From assembly GCA_026129095.1 (NCBI GenBank), contig JAHCIT010000004.1:1-64000 (forward strand): a DNA stretch of 64,000 nucleotides, read 5' to 3'. A model generated the notes under the pieces. The model was not told the origin of the DNA. It did no database searches and saw only the letters and a program-made list of their open reading frames with translations. The number at the start of each line of letters is the position of its first letter. Within the stretch, counting starts at the first letter, position 1. Shown piece after piece: positions 51,574 to 58,721 of the stretch. The stretch is from Deltaproteobacteria bacterium (GTDB taxonomy: Bacteria > JAGRBM01 > JAHCIT01). The translations under genes and the position numbers were made by a program.

Positions 51574-52016
51574 AAAACGCCCAGCTCCAGCAGGCGGTGG
51601 GGGAAATCCTGCGCGAGGAGGTCGCCCGGCGCGGCAAGGTGAACTTCCGCGTGACGGGAAACTCGATGGCCCCGCTCCTGAAACCCGGCGACATCGTGAC
51701 CGTGCGGCGGGTGCGCCGCCGCTGGCGGCTCCTGCCGGGCGACATTCTCGTTCTCTCTGGCGACGGCCCCCTCGTCGTCCACCACTTCCTCTACTGGACG
51801 CTCAGGGACGGGCAGCCCCACTTGCGGACGGCCGGGCGGAACGGTAAGGCGCTGGACCGGCTCTGGCCCCGCGAGGCGGTGATCGGCCGGGTGGTGCTCC
51901 GCGAGCGCGGCAAGCTCTCCTTCCGGGGCCCCACGGCCCCGCTGTGGCTGGCCAGTTCCCTCTTTGCGGCGCTGGGCGGCGTGCTCACCGCCAGACTGGA
52001 GCGGCTGCTCAAGTGA
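51570..52016 (+). CDS. S24/S26-type signal peptidase-like protein
   Basis: A 148-residue protein. VTGNSMAPLLKPGDIVTVRR matches the active-site region of S24/S26 serine peptidases (catalytic Ser in SM, PxLxPGD). The partner Lys is not in a clearly recognisable box B. A C-terminal hydrophobic segment (LWLASSLFAALGGVLTARL) may anchor it. In this context it may trim a modified peptide, though proteins of this type in RiPP loci are poorly characterised. It overlaps both neighbours by 4 bp. Confidence 0.75.
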   Translation: MKNAQLQQAVGEILREEVARRGKVNFRVTGNSMAPLLKPGDIVTVRRVRRRWRLLPGDILVLSGDGPLVVHHFLYWTLRDGQPHLRTAGRNGKALDRLWPREAVIGRVVLRERGKLSFRGPTAPLWLASSLFAALGGVLTARLERLLK

Positions 52017-52846
52017 CCGATGCCCACGCGACAGGCACCGCCCGCCCCGCCCTGGCCGGACACCCGCTCGACATCGCCGCGCCGCCGAAACTCGCCGGGG
52101 CGGCGGCGCGGATCACCGGCCGGCCGGAGGGCGCCACGGGCCGCCCCTACCGGATGATGCTGCTGGAACGGCGGACGCTGAACTACAGCGACCCCTACAA
52201 GGTGACGGTCACGCGGCGCGAGCACGGTTTCTCGGCCGCGTCATCTGCGTTCCGGGCCGACATCGAGTTTCCGGGCCGCAACATCCGCATCGAGATCGCC
52301 CCGCCCCCTGCCGCCGGGAACCCGGCCAACGCGCTGGAAAACGCCCTGCGCCTGGTGACCCAGTGGCTCGCCTGGGAGCACCGGGGGCTCGTCGTCCACG
52401 CCTCTGCTTTTGTGCGGAACTCAGGCGGCGCGGTGGTGGCCGTGGGGCCGTCGGGCGCGGGGAAAAGCACGCTCGCCCGCCGGGCACTGGACAGCGGACG
52501 GCCGGTGCTGGGCGACGATCTCGTGATTCTCAGGATGGAAAAGGAAGGGCTCATGGTGGAGGGGACGCCGTTCTCCGGCTCCGACCCCCGGATTCCCTTT
52601 ACCGCCGGGCGGCACCCGGTGGCGATGCTCGTCACGCTGGAAAAGGGGGCAGGCACGGAACTGCTGCCCCAGGCCCCCGCCGAACGGCTCACGGCGCTGC
52701 TCGCCCAGGTGCAGGGGATCGCCGACCGTTCCAAAACGGAAACGGGCGCGCTCATGGATGCCCTCATACCTCTCCTCGGAACGCTGCCCGGCGGGACCCT
52801 CCGCTTTGCCCTCGACTCGGACCTCTGGCAAACTCTGGACAGCTAA
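52013..52846 (+). CDS. HprK-like kinase domain protein
   Basis: About 277 residues from GTG 52013, overlapping the previous stop (GTGA). The C-terminal half resembles HPr kinase/phosphorylase: Walker A VGPSGAGKST (around 145-152) and the acidic motif LGDDLVIL (around 167). The N-terminal 125 residues form a separate beta-rich domain (LNYSDPYKVTVTRREHGFS). Similar HprK-like proteins occur in PqqD-containing peptide loci and may phosphorylate or otherwise process the peptide. Real substrate unknown. Confidence 0.8.
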   Translation: MTDAHATGTARPALAGHPLDIAAPPKLAGAAARITGRPEGATGRPYRMMLLERRTLNYSDPYKVTVTRREHGFSAASSAFRADIEFPGRNIRIEIAPPPAAGNPANALENALRLVTQWLAWEHRGLVVHASAFVRNSGGAVVAVGPSGAGKSTLARRALDSGRPVLGDDLVILRMEKEGLMVEGTPFSGSDPRIPFTAGRHPVAMLVTLEKGAGTELLPQAPAERLTALLAQVQGIADRSKTETGALMDALIPLLGTLPGGTLRFALDSDLWQTLDS

Positions 52847-52852
52847 GAGGTC

Positions 52853-53863
52853 TTGCCCATTTCCACGTTCGACCAGATCCGCGAAAAGCTGGTCGCCACG
52901 AACCGGTTCGTGACGACCCAGCTCGAACTCACCTACCGCTGCAACTACGAATGCCTCCATTGCTACTGCGTGGACCAGCCCGCCCGCGAGGAGCTTTCGA
53001 CGGCGGAGTTCAAGGCGGTCATTGACGAGCTTTACGCGCTGGGCTGCATGAACATCACCTTCACCGGCGGCGAGGCGATCATCCGCAAGGATTTCTTCGA
53101 GCTCGCCCGCTACGCCCGCGACAGGCGGTTCGTGATCCGGCTCTTTTCCAACGGGCATCTTCTGGAGGGTGCGCGGCTCGAACAGCTCCTGGAGCTGAAG
53201 CCGATCTCCGTGGACATCTCGCTTTACGGCGGGAGCGACGAGACCTACGAGGCGGTGACGGGCGAGAAGAACCGCTTTGAGCGCGTCCGGCGGAACGTGG
53301 AAGCCCTCGTCGCCCGCGGCCAGCGGGTGATCGTCAAGATTCCGCTCATGCACGAGAGCTACCACGACATCGGCCGGATGATCGGCTGGTGCCGGGAGAT
53401 CGGCGTGCCGTACCTCACCGACGTCTGGATGACGCCCAAGGATGACGGCTCGGTGAAGCCCGCGCTGCACGCGCTCACCGACGACGAGATGACCGACTTC
53501 TTCCGGCGGTTCGGCACGAAGGCGAAGAAGCTCGTCCGCGAGGACGACAAGGCGATCTGCACGTCGGCCTGCTCCTCGCCGATTGTCTCGCCGCACGGGG
53601 ACGTGTTCGCCTGCACGCAGAACAAGGTGCCGGCCGGGAACGTGCGCGAGACGCCGCTCGGCGAGATCTGGCGCGGCGCCGGATGGATGCAGGAGATCCG
53701 CGAGGTGAAGTGGCACCGGTTCACCGAGTGCCGTACCTGCGAGTTCCAGGAGACCTGCTTCATCTGCCCGGCGATCAGCCTCTACGAGAACGGCCGCCTC
53801 GAAGGCCCCAACTCCCACGCCTGCCGCGTCGCCCGCATCCGCCACGAGCTGGGACAGGTGTAG
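52853..53863 (+). CDS. Radical SAM/SPASM peptide-maturase-like enzyme
   Basis: A 336-residue protein from TTG 52853. The radical SAM cluster motif is C30-NYE-C34-LH-C37. GCMNITFTGGEAI is the SAM-binding GGE motif. The C-terminal SPASM region carries cysteines in CTSACSSPIVSPHGDVFAC, then FTECRTCEFQETCFICPA, and a final HACRVAR. This PqqE/AnSME-like layout binds extra iron-sulfur clusters. With the upstream PqqD-like protein it probably modifies a peptide. No precursor ORF is evident within the operon. Last gene; the palindromic repeat at 53894 follows. Confidence 0.88.
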   Translation: MPISTFDQIREKLVATNRFVTTQLELTYRCNYECLHCYCVDQPAREELSTAEFKAVIDELYALGCMNITFTGGEAIIRKDFFELARYARDRRFVIRLFSNGHLLEGARLEQLLELKPISVDISLYGGSDETYEAVTGEKNRFERVRRNVEALVARGQRVIVKIPLMHESYHDIGRMIGWCREIGVPYLTDVWMTPKDDGSVKPALHALTDDEMTDFFRRFGTKAKKLVREDDKAICTSACSSPIVSPHGDVFACTQNKVPAGNVRETPLGEIWRGAGWMQEIREVKWHRFTECRTCEFQETCFICPAISLYENGRLEGPNSHACRVARIRHELGQV

Positions 53864-53893
53864 GGGGGACCTCTCCCCGGCCCTGGCGGGCCT

Positions 53894-53919
53894 CCCCCTC
53901 TCCGTATGACGGAGAGGGG
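53894..53919. repeat. Dispersed palindromic repeat
   Basis: CCCCCTCTCCG TATGA CGGAGAGGGG, about 30 bp after the radical SAM gene. The whole stretch 53864-54239 holds no intact gene: it has this repeat, a gene remnant (53944-54029) and a duplicated fragment (54030-54239). Confidence 0.8.
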
Positions 53920-53943
53920 AACAAGGGGAGTGGTCTATTCCCC

Positions 53944-54029
53944 CTACGCCACGAGGATCCCCATCAGTTCGTCTTTCGTCGTGGGGCCGTTCATCACGCG
54001 AATGGCCACACGGTCGATGGTTTTCGGGT
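53944..54029 (-). pseudogene. 3' remnant of an unidentified gene
   Basis: Reading leftward, an open frame ends ...HPKTIDRVAIRVMNGP then TTKDELMGILVA and a TAG at 53944-53946. The composition looks like a genuine protein C-terminus. It is cut off abruptly at 54030, where the 210-bp repeat begins, so the rest of the gene is missing. Family not recognised. Confidence 0.45.
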
Positions 54030-54239
54030 GGTGGCGGGGCAGTAAACAGCAGGCAGGCCGCAGGGAATACCGGCGGGTGCCTCAGCCGGCCGGCGAGCCG
54101 GTCGCCACCTGGTAGGGGAGCTGCCCGCCGGTGATCCGGTCGTGCTCGCGGCCCTGGGGCCGGTAGTAGGTGTTCCGGTGGTGGGCGAGATTCAGCGCGA
54201 GATACAGCAGCGGGTGGCGGCGGTTGTTCCAGAACCGGC
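54030..54239. repeat. 210-bp direct repeat, left copy
   Basis: About 98% identical (4 differences noted) to 55621-55830, 1591 bp away in the same orientation. It contains the last about 158 bp of the B12-binding radical SAM gene plus 52 bp beyond its stop. It ends exactly where RHS-coding sequence begins, so it marks a duplication/insertion boundary. Confidence 0.9.
54082..54239 (-). pseudogene. Truncated 3' end of the B12-binding radical SAM gene
   Basis: Reads as the C-terminus of the gene at 55673 (RFWNNRRHPLLYLALNLAHH through ...YQVATGSPAG and stop). It lacks the other about 400 residues. Produced by the duplication that flanks the RHS cassette. Confidence 0.85.
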
Positions 54240-54854
54240 CGCTGGCTCGCCAGGGACCCGATCCTGTTTGGCGGCGGCACGGCCAACCTGTACGAATACT
54301 GCGGAAACGATCCGGTAAATTGTACGGACCCGAGCGGGACTGTTCCCATTCTGGCCGTCGCGGTGGTGTGGGCGGGGGCGGAGCTGGCCCTGTCGGCATG
54401 GGATGCATACGAGACATATGCCACGCTGACCGACCCGGAGGCATCGGTATCGGAAAAGTCGCTCACGCTGGGGCTGTTCGCGGTTGGGGCCCTTCTTCCC
54501 GGTGGCGGCTGGACGGCGAGCGGGAAGAAGATCGTAAAGTCTTCTTCTAGAGTACTGGGCCGTGCCTTAGAAGCTGCTGGGCATTCTAGGCCTGCAAACT
54601 CTGCAGCACACCATATTGTTGCCGGTTCTGCCGCTGCTGCCGAACCAGCAAGACGAGTATTAAATAAACTGGGGATCGGAATAGATGACGCTACCAATGG
54701 TATATTCTTACCAATGCAACAACATGATATGCTGCACACAACTGAATACTACTCAGCCATAAACAAAGCTTTGCAGGGAGTATCGACACGCCAGCAAGCA
54801 ATGGACGTTCTTGAAGCTATTGCGCAGAAATTAAGGAATCAGAAATTTCCGTGA
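54240..54854 (+). pseudogene. 5'-truncated RHS tip with AHH nuclease toxin domain
   Basis: From 54240 the frame reads RWLARDPILFGGGTANLYEY then CGNDPVNCTDPSG, the RHS-repeat core end that precedes variable toxins. A hydrophobic linker follows. The C-terminal 90 residues carry NSAAHHIVAGSAAAAEPARR and IDDATNGIFLPMQQHDMLHT, matching the AHH HNH/EndoVII-fold nuclease domain. The frame enters from the duplicated radical SAM fragment with no RHS N-terminus; the first usable start is GTG 54363 after the core. It is an orphan toxin module. The toxin half is lower in GC. A probable immunity gene follows 16 bp later. Confidence 0.8.
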
Positions 54855-54870
54855 TGGATAAGGATGCAAT

Positions 54871-55347
54871 ATGGAAGATCCGAAAGTATTAGCAGATTTG
54901 TTTTCGAGGCTGGGTGCTAGGCATCCAGAAAGATGGGCCAAATCGCAGATTGAAGAGGGTATCCCTCAGCTTGCTAGGTATTTGTTCCTACGGCAGGCGT
55001 GGAAGCACGTGGTGGATCCCAATGGCGACTGGATTGCAGATTCAATTACAACGGAAAACCGTGACCTTCCTGGCGGTAATATAGGCCCTGCGCTTAATAG
55101 AATCGTGGCGCAGGGAGCGACACACGCTGATATCAACACCATAGTTCGTATCAAACAATGGGAATTGCTCTCCAGACTTTGTCACCTGATTGACGATCCA
55201 GACTTGGAAGAGGATGAAGTGAAAAGTATCGGATGGCGACTATTTTTGGTAAATGAAAATGATGAGCCGATCGAGATCATTCCAGGGCTTCATGAGTCTG
55301 TTCTAGAAGTTGAACCTACTGGTTATGAGATGCGGCCTGCTAAGTGA
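54871..55347 (+). CDS. Probable immunity protein of the AHH toxin
   Basis: A 158-residue acidic cytoplasmic protein (MEDPKVLADLFSRLGARHPE). No signal peptide, no membrane segment, and clearly lower GC than its neighbours. It starts 16 bp after the toxin stop with AAGG upstream. Immunity genes follow RHS toxins in this arrangement and protect the cell by binding the nuclease. I do not recognise the immunity family from sequence, so the role is inferred from position, size and acidity. Confidence 0.65.
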   Translation: MEDPKVLADLFSRLGARHPERWAKSQIEEGIPQLARYLFLRQAWKHVVDPNGDWIADSITTENRDLPGGNIGPALNRIVAQGATHADINTIVRIKQWELLSRLCHLIDDPDLEEDEVKSIGWRLFLVNENDEPIEIIPGLHESVLEVEPTGYEMRPAK

Positions 55348-55433
55348 CTTCCCGCGACACTGTGCGCCAGGACACCGGGCAGTCGCTGGCGGGACGCGGG
55401 GGCATGATCGGTGGCGCGCCACCGGTGTCGGCG

Positions 55434-55571
55434 CAGATCTGGACGTATGCCTACGACCTGAACGGCAACCGTGTGCTGGCCGGGGAGGCCACCCACTATG
55501 GCATCAATATCTGCACACGGCAGCACACCTACGACGGCAACGACCGGCTGGTGGCGGTGAGCCACACGGGG
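55434..55571 (+). pseudogene. RHS YD-repeat fragment
   Basis: The frame reads QIWTYAYDLNGNRVLAGEAT, GINICTRQHTYDGNDRLVAV, SHTG: YD-repeats of an RHS protein (YDxxGN). No start or complete domain. It lies after the immunity gene and ends at the right copy of the 210-bp repeat. Another piece of the broken RHS gene. Confidence 0.7.
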
Positions 55572-55620
55572 TGCCGGACCGAGCGGCGCCGGGGAGCCGC
55601 CTGTGGCAGCGGGCGGGGCT

Positions 55621-55830
55621 GGTGGCGGGGCAGTAAACAGCAGACAGGCCGCAGGGATTTCCGGCGGGTGCCTCAGCCGGCCGGCGAGCCGGTCGCCACC
55701 TGGTAGGGGAGCTGCCCGCCGGTGATCCGGTCATGCTCGCGGCCCTGGGGCCGGTAGTAGGTGTTCCGGTGGTGGGCGAGATTCAGCGCGAGATACAGCA
55801 GCGGGTGGCGGCGGTTGTTCCAGAACCGGC
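55621..55830. repeat. 210-bp direct repeat, right copy (original site)
   Basis: Matches 54030-54239. This copy is continuous with the intact radical SAM gene (55673-57025) and so is the parental sequence. The two copies bracket RHS toxin, immunity and YD fragments. Confidence 0.9.
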
Positions 55831-57025
55831 GGGCGATGCTGCCCAGCGAGAAGAACTCCCGCCGGAACTCCAGGTAACACCGCTCCAGTTCCTCGGTGGT
55901 CATGTTCGGATGCCTCCAGATGAGGCGCCCGCAGGTGTAGTGCTCGTAGTTGTAGTCGAGGATGTCGCCGTCCCTCTCCATCCGTGCGTGCGTCACGGTG
56001 CCGGGGAGCGGCGTCAGGATGCCGGGGTTCACCATGAACAGCCGGTTCCGCATGACGAAATCCATCGTGTCACGGAACGTCTGGGGCGTGTCCTTTTCCA
56101 GCCCGAAGATGAACGCGCCGAAGACGGCGATGCCCGCGTCGTTCAGCTTGCGGATGCCGGCATCGTAGCGGTCCACCTTGTTGAAGGTCTTGCGGTTGGC
56201 GTTGAGGTTCTCCTGGTTGACCGATTCAAAGCCCACGAACAGTGACGCGCAGCCGGAGCGGACGGCCAGCTTCAGCAGTTCGCCGTCCCGGCAGGCCAGC
56301 TCCAGCGAGGCCTGGCTCCCCCACTTGATCCGGAGCGGAATGAGCGCCTCGAACAGGCGGTAGGCGTATTCGTGGGAGAAGAAGATGTTGTCGTCAACGA
56401 AGAAGAACGCCTTCTTCGGATACCGGCGGATCTCCTCGACCACCTGCTCCACGGGCCGGGTCCGGTAGAGTTTTCCGTACATCTTCGTGACCGTGCAGAA
56501 ATCGCAGCCCATCGGGCAGCCGCGGGAACTCTGGATGACGCCCGCGTCGAAAGTGGTCCGGCCGCCGGGAAACAGGTCCTTGCGCGGGACCGGAACCTGG
56601 GACAGGTCCAGCGGCGCGGAGCCGGTGTAGTGCTTTCCGGAAAGGTTCCCGCCGGAAAAGTCGGCCATGATCTGCGGCCAGAGCCCCTCGACCTCTCCCT
56701 GCACGACGGCGTCGGCATGTTCCAGCGCCTCGGCCACCATGAACGACACATGCGCGCCGCCCAGGATCACCTTCGAACCCCGCCTGCGGAAATAGTCCGC
56801 CAGCCAGTACCCGCGGTTCGCCTGGCAGGTCATCATCGTGATTCCGACCAGATCCGGGGTCTGGTCGAGATCCAGCGGGGCGAACATCTCCTCGGCGATC
56901 TCGATCTCGGAGAAGTAGGGCTCCGCCAGCGCGGCGAGGATGGCGAGGCTGAGGTGATGGACCGACTTTCCGCTGACGCCGTGGACTTCCTGGCTAACCG
57001 GTGCGATCAGGAGAAGCTTGCTCAT
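55673..57025 (-). CDS. B12-binding-domain radical SAM protein
   Basis: A 450-residue protein. The N-terminal cobalamin-binding-like domain (about 1-130) includes VGITMMTCQANRGYWLADYF and KVILGGAHVSFMVAEALEH. The radical SAM core has C170-PMG-C174-DF-C177, then FFFVDDNIFFS and GCASLFVGFESVNQENLN. The C-terminal part (DGDILDYNYEHYTCGRLIWR) resembles DUF4070 methylases. Such enzymes methylate unactivated carbons, including some hopanoids, but the substrate here cannot be assigned. Its 3' end was duplicated at 54030. Confidence 0.88.
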   Translation of the reverse strand: MSKLLLIAPVSQEVHGVSGKSVHHLSLAILAALAEPYFSEIEIAEEMFAPLDLDQTPDLVGITMMTCQANRGYWLADYFRRRGSKVILGGAHVSFMVAEALEHADAVVQGEVEGLWPQIMADFSGGNLSGKHYTGSAPLDLSQVPVPRKDLFPGGRTTFDAGVIQSSRGCPMGCDFCTVTKMYGKLYRTRPVEQVVEEIRRYPKKAFFFVDDNIFFSHEYAYRLFEALIPLRIKWGSQASLELACRDGELLKLAVRSGCASLFVGFESVNQENLNANRKTFNKVDRYDAGIRKLNDAGIAVFGAFIFGLEKDTPQTFRDTMDFVMRNRLFMVNPGILTPLPGTVTHARMERDGDILDYNYEHYTCGRLIWRHPNMTTEELERCYLEFRREFFSLGSIARRFWNNRRHPLLYLALNLAHHRNTYYRPQGREHDRITGGQLPYQVATGSPAG

Positions 57026-57140
57026 GTGGACACGGCCCTTCGGCTCCGGCTGGTTCCGCCGGGAAAGGCCAACTGTCGCAGGGGGTTACCTGCCCCGATA
57101 TGACAGGTGTCATCCCGGGACTGAATGAAACGGCGCCCCC

Positions 57141-57341
57141 CTACTCCGGATCGAGGGCGGTGAGGGCGGCGTATTTCTCCTCCAGCCAGCGCTTGAGGTC
57201 GAGCTCGTTGAAGATGCGCGTGCCGCCTTCCATGCGGTAGGGGATCATCCCCGATTCGATCCACAGATGGACCGTCTCCACCGGGATGCCCAGCACGGCG
57301 GCCAGTTCCTCGGGCGTGATGTTGCGTCCGGTGGTCTGCAT
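57141..57341 (-). CDS. Excisionase/MerR-type small HTH protein
   Basis: A 66-residue DNA-binding protein from ATG 57341 (AGGGAGA upstream). The helix-turn-helix is ITPEELAAVLGIPVETVHLW and the wing is SGMIPYRMEGGTRIFNELDL. This is the AlpA/excisionase-type MerR-like fold (HTH_17). Such proteins regulate mobile elements or small regulons; no integrase is adjacent. Divergent from the J-domain gene. Confidence 0.8.
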   Translation of the reverse strand: MQTTGRNITPEELAAVLGIPVETVHLWIESGMIPYRMEGGTRIFNELDLKRWLEEKYAALTALDPE

Positions 57342-57454
57342 CGGGTGTGTCTCCCTCGCACGGCCTATTACGGCCGCTCGCTTCCGCCCCCGGCCTTGAA
57401 GTATATAGGGATGGGGAGCGGGCGCAACGGAAAACGGCGCGGGATATTTTTCTG

Positions 57455-58009
57455 ATGGCACGTGAGGCACAGGCGGCCCGAAGGCCGCGAGGACTTTTCG
57501 GCAATCTCCGGCGGATCGGGCGCACCCTGTCGGACCCGGCCCTGTCGCCGGCCGAGCGGGCCGAGCGGGCGCTCCGGCAGATCGCCCCCGGCGAATACGA
57601 ACGGGCCCGTCGCCGCCTCAAGACCTTCGAGGAACTGGCCCGCACGGAGTATTCCCGCATCCGCCTCGACCCCAGTTCGCCGGACCAGGAGGTCGAGGCG
57701 TTCATCGCGCTCGTCCGGGCGTCGGTCAAGACCTTCCAGAAGGAGCCGCCCCGCACCCGCGTGGGCCGCCGCATGGTGGACTGGGTTTCGAAGAACCTCG
57801 GCCAGATGGAGCACGCGCTGCTGCCCTCGCGGCAGGAGGCGTTCATCCTGCTCGGCATCGAGCACACCGACGATGTGGAGACGATCAAGCTGAGGTTCCG
57901 GGCGCTCGCCCGCGAGGCCCATCCCGACAAGCCCGGCGGCAGCCATGACCGGATGCAGAAGCTGAACGAGGCCTACAAAACGGTGCTGAGGATCAAGGGC
58001 GAGGGATAA
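57455..58009 (+). CDS. J-domain (DnaJ-like) protein
   Basis: About 184 residues from ATG 57455; GTG 57347 is an alternative with a weaker case. The C-terminal 65 residues form a J domain: FILLGIEHTDDVETIKLRFR with the HPDK motif in REAHPDKPGG and NEAYKTVLR. The N-terminal 110 residues are basic and helical, and the region resembles no known domain. It would stimulate an Hsp70 (DnaK) on a specific client. No signal peptide. Confidence 0.82.
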   Translation: MAREAQAARRPRGLFGNLRRIGRTLSDPALSPAERAERALRQIAPGEYERARRRLKTFEELARTEYSRIRLDPSSPDQEVEAFIALVRASVKTFQKEPPRTRVGRRMVDWVSKNLGQMEHALLPSRQEAFILLGIEHTDDVETIKLRFRALAREAHPDKPGGSHDRMQKLNEAYKTVLRIKGEG

Positions 58010-58017
58010 GGAAGGAA

Positions 58018-58112
58018 GCCTCACCCCGCGCCTCATCGGCGCGGCCCTCTCCAGAAACTGGAGAGGGCAAAACCCGGTTCCCCCTCTCCGTGACTACGGA
58101 GAGGGGGTTAGG
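58018..58112. repeat. Two dispersed palindromic repeats
   Basis: CCCTCTCCAG AAA CTGGAGAGGG (58045-58067) and CCCCTCTCCG TGACTA CGGAGAGGGG (58080-58106), preceded by CCTCACCCC. They lie between the convergent J-domain and ilvN genes. Confidence 0.8.
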
Positions 58113-58141
58113 GGGTGTGGTTTCCTTTATAGGGTGCGGGC

Positions 58142-58681
58142 TTATCCCGCTTCGGCAAGGTGCGCGTCGCCGCCCGCCGGGCGGCGGCGGATTTCGGTGG
58201 AGGAGCCCGCGCCGCGGCTCACGGCCACCTTGCCGGTGCGGACGAGCTCGCGGATGCCGAAGGGCTTCAGCAGGTTCATCACGGCGTTGATCTTCTCCTC
58301 GACGCCGGTGAACTCGAAGGTGTACGACGACGGCGAGACATCCACCACCTTGCCGCGGAAGATGTCGCAGATACGCAGGACTTCCGCCCGGCCGTCGCCC
58401 TCGGCGTGGACCTTGACGAGCGCCATCTCGCGCTCGACGTGCTCAAGGCCGGTGAGGTCCACCACCTTGATCACGTTGATCAGCTTGTTGAGCTGCTTGG
58501 TGATCTGCTCGATGATCTTCTCTTCGCCGCTCGTGACGATGGTCATGCGCGAGACGGTGGGGTCCAGCGTCTCGGCCACCGTGAGGCTCTCGATGTTGTA
58601 GCCGCGGGCCGAAAAAAGCCCCGCCACCCGCGAGAGGACGCCAAACTCGTTCTGCACCAGTACTGCCAGTGTGTGTTTCAT
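58142..58681 (-). CDS. ilvN: Acetolactate synthase small (regulatory) subunit
   Basis: A 179-residue protein with N-terminal ACT domain [20 protein letters not shown] and [13 protein letters not shown]. Binds branched-chain amino acids and controls the catalytic subunit encoded upstream (41-bp gap, same strand). Motifs [14 protein letters not shown] and [11 protein letters not shown]-like [20 protein letters not shown] are typical of the ilvN/ilvH C-terminal domain. The last 15 residues ([18 protein letters not shown]) are an unusual tail. Confidence 0.93.
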   Translation of the reverse strand: MKHTLAVLVQNEFGVLSRVAGLFSARGYNIESLTVAETLDPTVSRMTIVTSGEEKIIEQITKQLNKLINVIKVVDLTGLEHVEREMALVKVHAEGDGRAEVLRICDIFRGKVVDVSPSSYTFEFTGVEEKINAVMNLLKPFGIRELVRTGKVAVSRGAGSSTEIRRRPAGGDAHLAEAG

Positions 58682-58721
58682 CTCTTTTCTGCCTTCCTGC
58701 TTCCTTCACGCCTTCCCGACT

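Noticed and set aside
57022-57930. 302-residue leftward ORF over the HTH and J-domain genes
   Set aside because: Shadow of the HTH gene in another frame and antisense to the J-domain gene.
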